From Fuerstiella sp. (GTDB lineage: Bacteria > Planctomycetota > Planctomycetia > Planctomycetales > Planctomycetaceae): 64,000 bases of DNA. The position numbers and the translations under genes were made by a program. The notes under the pieces are model-generated. The model searched no databases and had not been told where the DNA came from. It saw only the letters and a list, made by a program, of their open reading frames with translations. Below, one piece after another: positions 1 through 9,937 of the stretch (its first letter is position 1; each line of letters begins with the position of its first letter). The stretch spans positions 170,852 to 234,851 of the forward strand of contig JAKVAZ010000004.1 of NCBI GenBank assembly GCA_022447225.1. The letters are read 5' to 3'.

Positions 1-2366
1 GCAATCACCTCGATGTCGTGGACACGGTTGTGAACGAAATAGATCTGGCCACCGCGGTTGAGCTCTCGCATGATCGAACTGCGAATCAAAGCTTCATCAA
101 ACCGTCCGACCCGTGTTTCAATGGGCATCCGATCACGGGGAGGTGTGGTCAGGCTGCTGATATCACGAATCCCCAGCAGGGACATGTGCAGTGTGCGCGG
201 AATTGGTGTTGCTGTCAGAGTCAGAACGTCCACTTCCAGCCGCAGATGTTTCAATCGGTCCTTAACCTTGACCCCGAACTTCTGCTCTTCATCGATAACC
301 AGCAAACCCAGTTCACGAAAGCGAACATCACTGGACACCAATCGATGGGTCCCGATGACGATATCGATCTCACCTCGCCCCAGGCGCTGAATAATCTCTC
401 TCTGTTCCGCTGAAGTCCGAAATCTCGAGAGCATCTCAACCGTGACCGGAAATTCTGCCGTGCGCTCTGAAAACGAGCGAAAATGCTGTTCGGCCAGCAC
501 TGTGGTCGGCACCAAAACTGCAACCTGCCGTCCGTTGTCCACAGCTTTAAAAGCAGCTCGCATCGCCACCTCCGTTTTTCCAAATCCCACATCACCACAA
601 ATCAACCGATCCATAGGACGTGACTGTTCCATATCCGTGCGAAGGTCACTAATGGCAGTCAACTGATCCGGAGTCTCCGTGAATGGAAACGCCTGTTCAA
701 ATTCCTGCTGCATGTGAGTGTCCGGGCGGCACTGCAGTCCTGGTTTTGAACTGCGTTCCGCCTGCAGCTTCAGCATGTCCGATGCCATGTCAGACACCGC
801 GTCTGCAACCCTGTCTTTCTTCTTTTCCCAGGCGGTTCCTCCGAATTTCGACAGCTGAGGCGTGGTCTTCGCCGGGCCAATGTACTTTTGGACCAGATGA
901 ATCAACGAAGCAGGAACATACACGATCACATTGTCTCGAAATTCCAGCAACAAGTGCTCTTCCTGCTCACCTTCGTTGTCCATCAAAGACATACCCCGGT
1001 AGCGTGCGATTCCCTGGGTGAGGTGCACCACCAGGTCTCCGTCACGTAAATCCAGAAAGCTGTCGATCGCGCGTGAATCAGCAGATCGGCGTCGGACGCG
1101 GACTCGCCGAGACTGAGTACGGGAAAATAATTCATTGTCACTGACGACAACGAGATTGTGATCCAGCAGCCGAAATCCGTGCCTCACCTGGCCGACACAA
1201 AGGGTAACACGACCTCCCAGCTGCAGTTCCGCTTCTTTCTCCAGCAGCAATTCTCGCAGCCGTTCCTGTTCGCCCTCGTTGTGGCAGCACAGCATAACAC
1301 GCTCGGCTGATCCCAAAGATGACGCCAGTTCCTCCAGGGCATCCTGCCCGGCGTCGGAGAAACGATCGAGCGATTCGACATGCAGATGGCAGTGAGTTTC
1401 GTAACTGTCGGCTGCCAGGGCATCAATGGTAACCGACGGAAAACCGGTGAGTCGCGCCATCGAAGCGTCAACGCCAAACATGCCAACCGGACTGGCCAGT
1501 CGTTGCAGATAAAGCCGACCTTCGCTGATCGCCTGAGCCAGGTCCTGAAAGACGACAATCGTCCGGGCTGGCAGCGAATCCAGCAGTGACTCTGTTGAGC
1601 TGACAGCTGACCCGGTCGCTGTTTCCGGCCGCGCTGGTCGAGTCGCAGTGACTGAGATCGACTCAATTTCGTCAATTCGACGCTGAGTTTCCACGTCAAA
1701 GCTACGGATCGATTCAACTTCGTCGCCAAACAGTTCAATTCGAATCGGATCGGATTCTGTTGGAGGATAAATGTCCAGAATACCGCCATGCAGGCTGAAC
1801 TCACCTGGCAGCTCCACCGCTGTGACCCGTTCAAAGCTCCGGTCAATCATCCAGGTCATAAACGCTTCGGGATTCAGTTCATCTCCGGTCGAAATTTGAC
1901 GGGTCGCTTCCTGAATCGCAGCTCGTGAAGGAACCGCCTGCAAAAGCGCCGGAATGCAGGTCACGATCGCCGTATTTTCCGACGTGGAATTATCCACGGA
2001 CCCCGATGACAGACGTCGCAGAACACTCAGTCGCGACGCAAAAACCCGGTCACTGATATCATGTTCTTCAGGCAGGGATTCCCACGCAGCGAACGTCTGA
2101 ACCCGACCAGCCCTCAGTTCTGCCAACTCATCCGCAAAATCTTCTACATCGCGAATACCGGGAACGACAACGAGAAACGTGTATTGAGGACAGCTCTGCT
2201 GCAAAGCTGCCACAGTCAGCACACAGGAGGAGCCCCATGCTCCGTCAATCGCAGCACTCTGACCGGAGCGTAAGGCACTGACCACACCGGAAAATTCATC
2301 GCCGGATGCAATCAGCGGAGTAAGTTCCGCCAGACCGGCAGGCGTCAGGGGTGACACACTTGTCAT
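1..2366 (-). CDS. mfd: Transcription-repair coupling factor Mfd (3' end outside window)
   Basis: This is the ATP-dependent translocase that displaces RNA polymerase stalled at DNA lesions and recruits UvrA. The frame is open from ATG at 2366 to the left edge, giving 788 codons of a family usually about 1100-1150 residues, so the C-terminal part lies outside. The N-terminal part corresponds to the UvrB-like region. The RNA-polymerase interaction domain, with GDLVVHLTQGIARYRG, is near residues 440-505. Walker A GDVGFGKT is at residues 591-598, the Walker B box DEEQ at 692-695, and helicase motif TATPIPRT follows. The last visible residues read YFVHNRVHDIEVI. No frameshift was found when the Walker A and DEEQ codons were checked against the start frame. 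No other gene is visible close upstream on this strand until 2551. Confidence 0.97.
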   Translation of the reverse strand, partial: MTSVSPLTPAGLAELTPLIASGDEFSGVVSALRSGQSAAIDGAWGSSCVLTVAALQQSCPQYTFLVVVPGIRDVEDFADELAELRAGRVQTFAAWESLPEEHDISDRVFASRLSVLRRLSSGSVDNSTSENTAIVTCIPALLQAVPSRAAIQEATRQISTGDELNPEAFMTWMIDRSFERVTAVELPGEFSLHGGILDIYPPTESDPIRIELFGDEVESIRSFDVETQRRIDEIESISVTATRPARPETATGSAVSSTESLLDSLPARTIVVFQDLAQAISEGRLYLQRLASPVGMFGVDASMARLTGFPSVTIDALAADSYETHCHLHVESLDRFSDAGQDALEELASSLGSAERVMLCCHNEGEQERLRELLLEKEAELQLGGRVTLCVGQVRHGFRLLDHNLVVVSDNELFSRTQSRRVRVRRRSADSRAIDSFLDLRDGDLVVHLTQGIARYRGMSLMDNEGEQEEHLLLEFRDNVIVYVPASLIHLVQKYIGPAKTTPQLSKFGGTAWEKKKDRVADAVSDMASDMLKLQAERSSKPGLQCRPDTHMQQEFEQAFPFTETPDQLTAISDLRTDMEQSRPMDRLICGDVGFGKTEVAMRAAFKAVDNGRQVAVLVPTTVLAEQHFRSFSERTAEFPVTVEMLSRFRTSAEQREIIQRLGRGEIDIVIGTHRLVSSDVRFRELGLLVIDEEQKFGVKVKDRLKHLRLEVDVLTLTATPIPRTLHMSLLGIRDISSLTTPPRDRMPIETRVGRFDEALIRSSIMRELNRGGQIYFVHNRVHDIEVI

Positions 2367-2540
2367 GACGCCGCGAATTCTAGAGCCGAAGCTGCAGATC
2401 GCCAACCGGATTGCAGTTGGGAACTGAGATTTATTTGACAGCACCGAAAGATCGAAGGTCGCCCCGCAACGGTCGCCATGCAATCAAAGAATGAAGCCTG
2501 TTGTGGAAAGACCCAAAACTCCACTTTCTCCCATCGTACT

Positions 2541-2569
2541 CGGTGCACTGTTAAGGCAAAAGTGCACCG
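2541..2569. repeat. Perfect 9-bp inverted repeat at the 3' end of the beta-helix gene
   Basis: CGGTGCACT (2541-2549) and AGTGCACCG (2561-2569) are perfect inverted copies around an 11-nt loop that contains the stop codon of the gene ending at 2551. No T-run follows on the minus strand, so it is only terminator-like. It could act as an mRNA 3' stem-loop. Confidence 0.4.
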
Positions 2570-5500
2570 TTAACAATGATCTGACCATTCGCCGCGCCAC
2601 CAAACTGGAACAGGCGTTCGATGAATGCATTGGGATCGGCTGGGTTCGTGAGGAAGATCAGATTGTCTTGGTTCCCGATCAGATTTGGCACTCCAATGAC
2701 TGCCTGGAAGTCCATCCCGGTTTCCAGCAGCGCTCCGTCATCAAACAGTCCAATCCGGTTGTTGTTAATCGTGAACGTTGACGGCTGATTGACAAGAGTA
2801 AACTGTATTCCGGTCCCTCCGTCGGCATCGAATCGCAACTCGTTATTCGTCAGGAAAAGCTCCGTATCCGGCGCCAGATTGAACAGCATTCCGGTCGCAC
2901 CCGATCCGCCGAATGTAAAGGCATTGGAGTCCACCAGAATATCGGACTGACCGAATGTCTGGACCGTGAGTCCGACACTGCCGTCATCCGTCGCCGTGAA
3001 CAGATTGTTGATTACCGACAACAGCATTTCGTCGGTCGTAGACCGATGGGTCACATTGTAGGCTGCCTTGTTGCCGGCTGCGTCGTCACCATTGAGAGTA
3101 TTGTCATTCGAAGCAAGGACGATGCGGGACGGACCGGTCCAGTCGACGGTGACCGCAGTTTCATCCTGTCCGCCAAGGCCAAGATCCAAGGTGTTGATAT
3201 TGTTAGAGACATTGACATCGAGGTGAGCGTCCGCGGCACCGGGAAAACTCTGAATAACAATGGTATTGTCGAACGTGTCATTGATAACATTTCGTAAGAT
3301 CTCGACTGTGTACGGATTATCAAACTGATCGAACCTCGTGGTGGCTGCATCATTTGTTCTCTCTGTATAGTTCAACTGTATGCTGTCGGGACCGATTCCC
3401 GACCCACCGTCATCGATAAGCGAATCCGTCAGACGTAACAGCGTCAGATTTTCGGTTTCAATTATCCGCCCTGCTGTATCTGTGAAGGATGAAGACACCA
3501 CCTGGAGACTCTGGTCGTCGTCGATTGCCAGGCCACTGTTCTCCACAAGGATGTCCGTCGCATTACCCTGAAACTGGATGCCCCGCAAACTGACCTGCCC
3601 CGCATTTTGAAGCTGCACGGCGGTACCTGCGGTACCCTGAATCGTGCCGCCGCTACCGGGTGCGGCCACTGCCAGGTCCGGGTTGACCACAAATGTGTTG
3701 TCCGCCGGAGGCACTAAGTTAACCAGGCGAATCGCATTGTCCGCTGAACCATCACTCGACACCGTGTCCAGTTCTACGGACCATCCGGATTCCTCAAGAT
3801 CAATCGCGGCACCCCCCGTAGTGTCAATGCTGCCGTCGAGAATTCGGACACTTGTGTTATTGATGGCTTGGAATCCGGTACCGGATACATTGATATTCAG
3901 ATCTTCGTATGTATGTCGTGCTGTGTTAACCCCACCGGCAATATTGTTCTCGAGGTTGACACCGATTCCACCACTCGGCGCATTATCCGTAATATTCAGA
4001 CGACCAAACAACACATTGGCCTCTGAGTTCTGGATGTCGACAGCCGGCGAAATGTTGCCGGCAAGAAGGTTGGTCACCGATGCTCCACCGGAAAAGGCCA
4101 GTGTGCCGTTCGAATTCCCGATTGATATCCCGATATCGTTTCGTGAGGGAATGGTGATCCCGCCTTCAAATGTAACAAGTCCCGATTCGTTACTGATGAA
4201 TACTGATTCAAGAGTCGCGTCCGCTGCTGAAGCCTGACCGATGACAGTAAAATTGCTTCCTGACTGGTTGTTGATAAGCTCGATACCGCGGCCACCACTT
4301 CCCGTCATTGTCAGAGCATTTTCAAATCGGATCTGAGATCCCGCCTGTGAATTATCAACTGACAGACCGGCGGCAACACCGCCACCTGGTGTCCCCAGCA
4401 CAACAGATTCAAGAAACTCAATCTGCCCGCTGTTATTGTTGATGTCGATTCCTTCGGCATTGCGACCGTCAATCTGCAGTGCCGTAAAACTCACTCGACC
4501 TGTTGCTGCCAGGTTTTCGATAAGCACAGACTGCTGCAAGGCGCCACTCACCAATGTATTGGCGTTCAGAGAATTCCGAAAACTGTAGGTACCGGATGAA
4601 TCCAGAATCCGGATGCCGGTTACTGAACTGCCGCTGATTTCCGCGTTGTCAATCGTAGCACTGCCGGCACTGTTAAGGATATCAATCCCCGTACCCGCAT
4701 CGCTGATCGTAATACCGGACAGGTTCACAATTCCGCCGGCAGTGGTATTCTCGATAAGCACCGCCTGCTGCGACGCATTGTCGATATTCGAGAACGGTGG
4801 AAGAATACCAACACTTGTCGTCCGGTATCCGATGGAACCGTCCCCGCCGTTCACATGAAACGCCGGTCCGATTGTTCCGGAAATAATCGTATCAATGATC
4901 GTTGTCGTCCCCGTCGTGTTCGTCAACAGGATGCCTGCTCCGGCAGAATCACTGACCAGTACGTCCCTGATTACCGTCCCACCAACATCATCCGTTGTGA
5001 CCCCGACACCTCCCGCGTTATCTACGATCAATCCGCCCAGGCGACTGCCTTCACTCAGTGTCACCGAGTTGCCAAGCGCCCCCTGAAGTGTTGATCGCGG
5101 CAGCGTTGTGTTAGCAAGAAATGTCGGAGAACCCGGTAAAATAAGCTCATCGGTAATTCCCAGAACAGGAGTAGTGTTGACTGCAATCCGATTACCATTC
5201 GGAGCCGAGATCAGTCCTTCACCGAACAAACTGACTCCCGGACCGACCACGACAGAATTGTCAGGCGCAGAACTGTAAAGTCCTCCCGCGTGTGCGAGAA
5301 CTATATCTGTATCGGGCAACCCCAGGGCGGCTGAAATTGACTGCATTGGATCATCAACAGTGCCAAGAAACGGCCCAAGCAAATCGTTCTCATCAACATG
5401 TCGCACAATGATGGGAAGACCATCCACCGGATTAATCGCCATCACACCGGGAATCAAAACATCCGTACGGATTGACGGCACGGTCAGCGGACGGCGAACA

Positions 5501-6396
5501 GGATCAGCCAGATGATGAATGGCACTGTTGGACGTATAGTCCTGTGCCTTAAAGCCACCAAAGTGCAGTGTGGCATTGAATGCCACAGTGGTATCCGTAA
5601 AGGTATCCTGATTGAGTCCGACACCAATTTCCAGGTTACTTCCAACATCAGCCTGTAAACGAGTCTTCCATCCCGTTGCTTTGGGAATTGTCAGTCCGCT
5701 GAATCGATAGGCTCCAAAGAAAGCACGAAGTTCAACATTGTCAACGGGACCGGTCGGCAGTTTTCGGCCGACTTCTGTGTCAACCACTTCCAGTGACTCT
5801 GCAACCGTATCAATCTGATTGAATACAATATTATTCCCGGCAAATGATGCTGACGTCTGATCGATTGTTCGGTTAACAAGCTGTGAAGTATTACCCGTCG
5901 GCTGCAGATAGTTTGCTCTGAATTCCCAGCTCTCGGTCAGCACATCCGCACCAATCCCCCAGTTCCGCAGTACGGTTCCAGTAATGTTATCACTGGCGTG
6001 GTAAGCGTTAATCCCGGTGACGATGTCCCATTCTTCGATAAACGTTCTGGCTCCGCCGCCAAACGCCCATGAAAGTCCGCCGACATTGGCACGGGCCAGC
6101 CGCACATCTCCAAACGCAAGCAATGAACCAACGTTGAAATACGGCGAAAGACTGACGTGTGTTACTGAGTCCTGACGACCGAACGTATCACCTGCATCGT
6201 GTCCAATACGAACATTCGTACCAAACGACCGTCGGTTCACATTAATGACCTCACTGGCACCACCCGAAACCTGTGTGCCCGAAAACAGACCCTGCGCCTG
6301 CGCAGCAGGGATAACCGAATTCAAAGCAGCAATCAGGCCAAGAGCCGTCACCAGACGCGAACACGATTGTTGACAGGTTTTGTGAACGTTCGTCAT
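2551..6396 (-). CDS. Inverse-autotransporter-like barrel with right-handed beta-helix passenger
   Basis: Predicted outer-surface protein of 1281 residues. The start is ATG at 6396 with GAGGA five bases upstream; the longest frame would begin with an unsupported TTG at 6429. A signal peptide ends near residue 34 (PAAQAQG). Residues about 40-290 are glycine- and aromatic-rich alternating strands (for example FGGGARTFIEEWDIVTGINA and WKTRLQADVGSNLEIGVGL) that resemble the inverse-autotransporter beta domain of intimin/invasin. From about residue 330 a linker with GPFLGTVDDPMQSIS leads into roughly 900 residues of short Asn/Gly/Ser/Thr repeats (IDILNSAGSATIDNAEISGS type) typical of right-handed parallel beta-helices. 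Visible: architecture and signal. Inferred: type Ve-like secretion, with the barrel N-terminal and the passenger C-terminal. No catalytic motif was recognised. It is a single gene with no close operon partner. Confidence 0.8.
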   Translation of the reverse strand: MTNVHKTCQQSCSRLVTALGLIAALNSVIPAAQAQGLFSGTQVSGGASEVINVNRRSFGTNVRIGHDAGDTFGRQDSVTHVSLSPYFNVGSLLAFGDVRLARANVGGLSWAFGGGARTFIEEWDIVTGINAYHASDNITGTVLRNWGIGADVLTESWEFRANYLQPTGNTSQLVNRTIDQTSASFAGNNIVFNQIDTVAESLEVVDTEVGRKLPTGPVDNVELRAFFGAYRFSGLTIPKATGWKTRLQADVGSNLEIGVGLNQDTFTDTTVAFNATLHFGGFKAQDYTSNSAIHHLADPVRRPLTVPSIRTDVLIPGVMAINPVDGLPIIVRHVDENDLLGPFLGTVDDPMQSISAALGLPDTDIVLAHAGGLYSSAPDNSVVVGPGVSLFGEGLISAPNGNRIAVNTTPVLGITDELILPGSPTFLANTTLPRSTLQGALGNSVTLSEGSRLGGLIVDNAGGVGVTTDDVGGTVIRDVLVSDSAGAGILLTNTTGTTTIIDTIISGTIGPAFHVNGGDGSIGYRTTSVGILPPFSNIDNASQQAVLIENTTAGGIVNLSGITISDAGTGIDILNSAGSATIDNAEISGSSVTGIRILDSSGTYSFRNSLNANTLVSGALQQSVLIENLAATGRVSFTALQIDGRNAEGIDINNNSGQIEFLESVVLGTPGGGVAAGLSVDNSQAGSQIRFENALTMTGSGGRGIELINNQSGSNFTVIGQASAADATLESVFISNESGLVTFEGGITIPSRNDIGISIGNSNGTLAFSGGASVTNLLAGNISPAVDIQNSEANVLFGRLNITDNAPSGGIGVNLENNIAGGVNTARHTYEDLNINVSGTGFQAINNTSVRILDGSIDTTGGAAIDLEESGWSVELDTVSSDGSADNAIRLVNLVPPADNTFVVNPDLAVAAPGSGGTIQGTAGTAVQLQNAGQVSLRGIQFQGNATDILVENSGLAIDDDQSLQVVSSSFTDTAGRIIETENLTLLRLTDSLIDDGGSGIGPDSIQLNYTERTNDAATTRFDQFDNPYTVEILRNVINDTFDNTIVIQSFPGAADAHLDVNVSNNINTLDLGLGGQDETAVTVDWTGPSRIVLASNDNTLNGDDAAGNKAAYNVTHRSTTDEMLLSVINNLFTATDDGSVGLTVQTFGQSDILVDSNAFTFGGSGATGMLFNLAPDTELFLTNNELRFDADGGTGIQFTLVNQPSTFTINNNRIGLFDDGALLETGMDFQAVIGVPNLIGNQDNLIFLTNPADPNAFIERLFQFGGAANGQIIVNGALLP

Positions 6397-6949
6397 GACG
6401 TCCTCGAATCGATAAATATGACAGGTCAACTGTCTGTATTGACCTGCGGATCAACCACTGCGATGTGCAGTTGCGTTTCCTGGTTCTCTGGAGGCCGAAA
6501 CCTCATCTCCCTCATGCTGGTTCAGTCTCCGGGTAGGAATGCCGGATACGTCACAACCGAAGGAGACCATGCGCATTGGCACAGCTTCCCCATAACAGAG
6601 ACTCCGCGTTTGTAACTCTGGCCCCAAGGCGCAACAACAGGGCTTCCGGCTGCCGGACCAGCTTTTTCCCTGAGTTTCACACGTACCACATACGCATCAG
6701 CGAAATTTCGTACTCGTCCCTGACTGGCGGCAGAAATGGCCAGTTTCAGCCTTCATCTGGTCCGGCGGGAAATTGCAAATCCTGCCGCAGGTGACTGATC
6801 AGAGTCGTGACCCTGATTTTCGTCCGTTCAGTCACCTGCAGAACACAGGCTTTCCGGAGCGGACAATTGGGACATCTGATCAGTCAACACATATGATCCG
6901 TACGACACGGAGTCCGAACTGGTGACAGACGAAGGAACCAGCAGTGAAA
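6397..6949. other. 553-nt spacer with a 12-bp inverted repeat
   Basis: Leader of the beta-helix gene (minus strand) and the region beyond the 3' end of the gene at 6950-8059. It holds the perfect inverted repeat GCAGGTGACTGA (6787-6798) / TCAGTCACCTGC (6828-6839) with a 29-nt loop. Short frames here look like chance. No RNA gene was recognised. Confidence 0.5.
6787..6839. repeat. 12-bp perfect inverted repeat, 29-nt loop
   Basis: GCAGGTGACTGA and TCAGTCACCTGC are exact reverse complements. It lies about 110-160 bases past the stop of the minus-strand gene ending at 6950, so it may be a transcript end structure, but there is no T-run next to it. Confidence 0.4.
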
Positions 6950-8059
6950 CTAAGACTTTCGCCGCACAGATTTATCGATATTTGTGCCACCGAGAGCTTC
7001 GCGCATCCTCGCACGACGAGCCCGGATTTTTTTACTGATCACAGCAAGCACACGGTGTGCCCGCTGACTTCCGTTTTGACCGGAAGTCTGCAGCGTCGAC
7101 TGCATGGTTTTCTGCAGATTCGTCATATCCTTGCGATAGGCTTCAAACTCACGACGCATGTCGGGCAGTTCGCTGCAGGCAGCACGTGGTTCAATAATCT
7201 GCTGATACAACTGTTCGATCACATTCCGTTTTCCGGCCGCACTTGTCATTCCTATATCAAAACTCTTGATCTCTCGGTGACATTTGGCCATCAGATCACG
7301 CATCCATCGTCGAGCCTCCTGCCAGGCGTCACGGTCTTCCCGATCCGCCGCCAGACGTTCATCAGGAGCCAGATCACGATCAAGCTTCCCCAGCGCGGCC
7401 ATCATCGACGCCAACTTCTGACGAAGCGCTGTACACTGCCGCTCCATTTGAATGCTGCTTCGCCAAGACTGTTCAATCCGTTCGTACATCATTTTTTTGG
7501 ATTCAGCATCGACTTCGGCCAAAGCTGATTGTTCCAAGACCTCTATACCCGCCTGGAGTTCGACAGCCGGCATGGATACTCCAAAACCGCCAGGCAAACC
7601 AGACTGCTGTGTGGCCTGAATCGCGATCTCAGGTTTTGCACCGACACCCGCGGGAGGCAACCCGTGATGCAGCAGTGGCCCAAATGTGGCAGACGTCTGC
7701 CAGGCACTGCCATGTATCGACACAGAATGGACTAGAGCAGTCTCGATCCCGGCCGCCAGGAGAATATCGGCCAGAGTGAATGGAAATCCGGTAGAATACG
7801 CCGCCTCCACTTCCGCCGGCACACTGATAATCAGTCCCAGTGGAAGGGACTGTGGCCGATACCAGACCCATAACATCAAACCAGGCAGCCGTAAAATCGG
7901 TAACGGTTCCCACTGAACGGAGGGTTGACGTTGTAAGAACGGTAACTGCAATTCAAAATCCCAAAACAGAATCAACCGAATCGGAAATGAAATGATGGGA
8001 GAAAGATATTTTAAACGAAGACACGACCTGGCGTCGTATTTGTCTGCTGAAAACGACAA
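6950..8059 (-). CDS. Unrecognised protein with C-terminal coiled coil
   Basis: About 369 residues if translation begins at the first in-frame start, a TTG at 8059; no upstream ATG is in frame and no clear ribosome site decides the start, so the N-terminus is uncertain. Residues about 10-150 are hydrophobic and proline-rich (for example WEPLPILRLPGLMLWVWY) without an obvious signal peptide. Residues about 165-350 are highly charged and predicted helical, with long runs of Arg/Glu/Gln such as EDRDAWQEARRWMRDLMAKC, and end in a basic tail (KKIRARRARMREALGG). I do not recognise the family. The gene is preferred over opposite-strand frames because its composition is protein-like throughout. It stands alone, divergent from ispG. 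Confidence 0.65.
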   Translation of the reverse strand: MSFSADKYDARSCLRLKYLSPIISFPIRLILFWDFELQLPFLQRQPSVQWEPLPILRLPGLMLWVWYRPQSLPLGLIISVPAEVEAAYSTGFPFTLADILLAAGIETALVHSVSIHGSAWQTSATFGPLLHHGLPPAGVGAKPEIAIQATQQSGLPGGFGVSMPAVELQAGIEVLEQSALAEVDAESKKMMYERIEQSWRSSIQMERQCTALRQKLASMMAALGKLDRDLAPDERLAADREDRDAWQEARRWMRDLMAKCHREIKSFDIGMTSAAGKRNVIEQLYQQIIEPRAACSELPDMRREFEAYRKDMTNLQKTMQSTLQTSGQNGSQRAHRVLAVISKKIRARRARMREALGGTNIDKSVRRKS

Positions 8060-8447
8060 ATCCCCATCTGAACCGAATTAACATGGTGATCGCAGCAGAC
8101 TCCACAGATGATATCGTTTTCCATGTTTTTTGCTGACAATCGGGTACTCTCGGCATAAAAACGCAGCGGTGCTTCACTCGTCTGCTGTTAAACAGCCGTA
8201 AATTATTTACTCACCATGATTCAATGTGATCATCACGATTTTCAGAGGTATCCTGGCTGTTTCGATTCGCAACAGCCGGATATTGTGCGTAGTCAGGTCC
8301 GCTACACCTTTTGTTTCGCTGGCCGGCGTTCTGAACTCGTTCCAACAGTATTTCGTGAGCCACATACCTCAACAGACATACCTCAACAGACATACATCTG
8401 CAGATCAATCCCGCAACAACTGCTCCCTGCAACTGACTAATCATTCC
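8060..8447. other. Divergent 388-nt spacer upstream of ispG with tandem repeat
   Basis: Separates a minus-strand gene from ispG. The ispG frame is open back to a GTG at 8226, but the extra 74 residues do not look like IspG. A 14-bp direct repeat occurs at 8363-8390. No other feature was seen. Confidence 0.5.
8363..8390. repeat. Two tandem 14-bp copies
   Basis: CATACCTCAACAGA occurs twice in direct succession (8363-8376 and 8377-8390), followed by a partial third copy (CATACA). It lies 58 bases before the chosen ispG start. Confidence 0.7.
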
Positions 8448-9593
8448 GTGAATATTGAACGCAATTCAACTCGATCCGTTCGTATCGGCAACGTGCAGAT
8501 CGGTGCCGGTGCTCCGATTGCTGTGCAGAGCATGACGGCCACACGAACACAGGACATCGCTGCAACAGCCGCTCAAATCCGCAGTCTGGTTGCTGCCGGA
8601 GCTGACATCGTACGAATCGCCATCGACAGTCAGCGTGATGCGGAAGCTTTGATCGATGTTACCAAAGAAGTCACCGGCAATCTGTCGGTTGACCTTCAGG
8701 AAAATTATCGACTTGCAGAAACCATTGCGCCACATGTTGCGAAGCTGCGATATAACCCTGGGCATTTGTATCACCATGAACGCGAAAAACCATGGCAGGA
8801 CAAAGTGCGCTACCTCGCGGACATCGCGTCCGACAATAACTGCGCTATCCGAATCGGTGTGAACTGTGGTTCTGTAGACCCGGACAAAAAAGCAAAATAC
8901 GAGGCGAACGACAGCCTGTCTCCCATGCTGGAAAGCGCTCTGGACCACTGCCGGCTGCTGGATCATATTGGCTTCACGCGTTACTGCGTGTCACTCAAAG
9001 ACTCAGACCCGCAAAACGTCATTGAAGTCAATCGCCGCTTTGCAGAGGCGCGTCCGGATGTACCGCTGCACCTCGGCGTCACCGAAGCCGGTATGCCGCC
9101 GGACGGCGTCATCAAAACACGCATTGCCTTTGAACAGCTGATCAGTCGGGGCATTGGCGACACCATTCGCGTTTCACTGACCGTACCGAATGATCGTAAA
9201 CCTGAAGAAATCGCTGCCGGTCGTCAAATCCTTTCAGATATCGCTGCGGGCCGAGTCCGCTCTGTCGTCGACTATGGTCTAAACACCCTGAACATTATCA
9301 GCTGCCCCAGTTGCTCCCGGGTGGAAAACGAAGCGTTCATTGACCTGGCGGAACAGGTCCGTGACATGACAGAATACGCACAGAATTATGACATCACGAT
9401 CGCAGTGATGGGTTGTCGAGTCAACGGTCCAGGTGAAACCGACGACGCCGACCTCGGTCTGTGGTGCGGCCCCAGCCATGTTAATCTCAAACGAGGTCCC
9501 CTGTCGGTCGGTACATTCTCGTACGACGAAATCCTGGCCCGTCTTCAGGAGGAATTAAACCGACTCATCGCGACCCGTATGCCGGCAGGATGA
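8448..9593 (+). CDS. ispG: 4-hydroxy-3-methylbut-2-enyl diphosphate synthase (IspG/GcpE)
   Basis: Iron-sulfur enzyme of the MEP isoprenoid pathway that reductively opens methylerythritol cyclodiphosphate to HMBPP. The GTG at 8448 gives 381 residues, matching the compact bacterial form, and starts at [20 protein letters not shown]; an upstream GTG at 8226 would add 74 unrelated residues. A TIM-barrel N-terminal part carries [11 protein letters not shown] and VRIAIDS. The C-terminal 4Fe-4S ligands are Cys286 and Cys289 (SCPSC) and Cys323 with Glu330 (GCRVNGPGE). No strong Shine-Dalgarno sequence is visible. The gene stands alone on the plus strand before the recA region. Confidence 0.97.
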   Translation: MNIERNSTRSVRIGNVQIGAGAPIAVQSMTATRTQDIAATAAQIRSLVAAGADIVRIAIDSQRDAEALIDVTKEVTGNLSVDLQENYRLAETIAPHVAKLRYNPGHLYHHEREKPWQDKVRYLADIASDNNCAIRIGVNCGSVDPDKKAKYEANDSLSPMLESALDHCRLLDHIGFTRYCVSLKDSDPQNVIEVNRRFAEARPDVPLHLGVTEAGMPPDGVIKTRIAFEQLISRGIGDTIRVSLTVPNDRKPEEIAAGRQILSDIAAGRVRSVVDYGLNTLNIISCPSCSRVENEAFIDLAEQVRDMTEYAQNYDITIAVMGCRVNGPGETDDADLGLWCGPSHVNLKRGPLSVGTFSYDEILARLQEELNRLIATRMPAG

Positions 9594-9937
9594 GTCTTTC
9601 TTTCGTGAATAGTGCACCTGGTACCCTGCTGCTGCCGTTTTCAGATGCATTCACCATAACGAACAGTCGGCCTGTGGCCTTCCGTCACAGCCCGCAACCC
9701 AATCCGAGGTCAGAAACCCGCCGACTCAGCGACGGACAGGAACTGTCTCCGAAGTCCAAACCGGCCAACTCTGCCGGTCACCTCTGATCCTGTACATGAT
9801 TTGAGCCGCAAGACGTCCATATCCTGACACTCGTCTGCCACGGTACACGATTCAATCTTGGGCTGAACTCAGAGGTCGAGTAGCCTTCAGGTCCATCCTG
9901 TGTACAGCACAGTCAAGACATGGACCGGAGGTCTGTC
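9594..9937. other. 344-nt spacer without recognised features
   Basis: A 65-codon frame overlapping the ispG stop (9590-9787) has low-complexity, non-protein-like content and no ribosome site. No hairpin with a T-run was found. Confidence 0.5.

Noticed and set aside
1184..1846. 220-codon minus-strand frame inside mfd
   Set aside because: It lies in a different frame of the same strand as Mfd, whose own frame is uninterrupted and carries the motifs.
6944..7528. 194-codon plus-strand frame opposite the 6950-8059 gene
   Set aside because: It is the antisense shadow of a frame with better protein-like composition and has no family resemblance.
8226..8447. 74-residue N-terminal extension of IspG
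   Set aside because: The extension does not match IspG, and the GTG at 8448 gives the family length.
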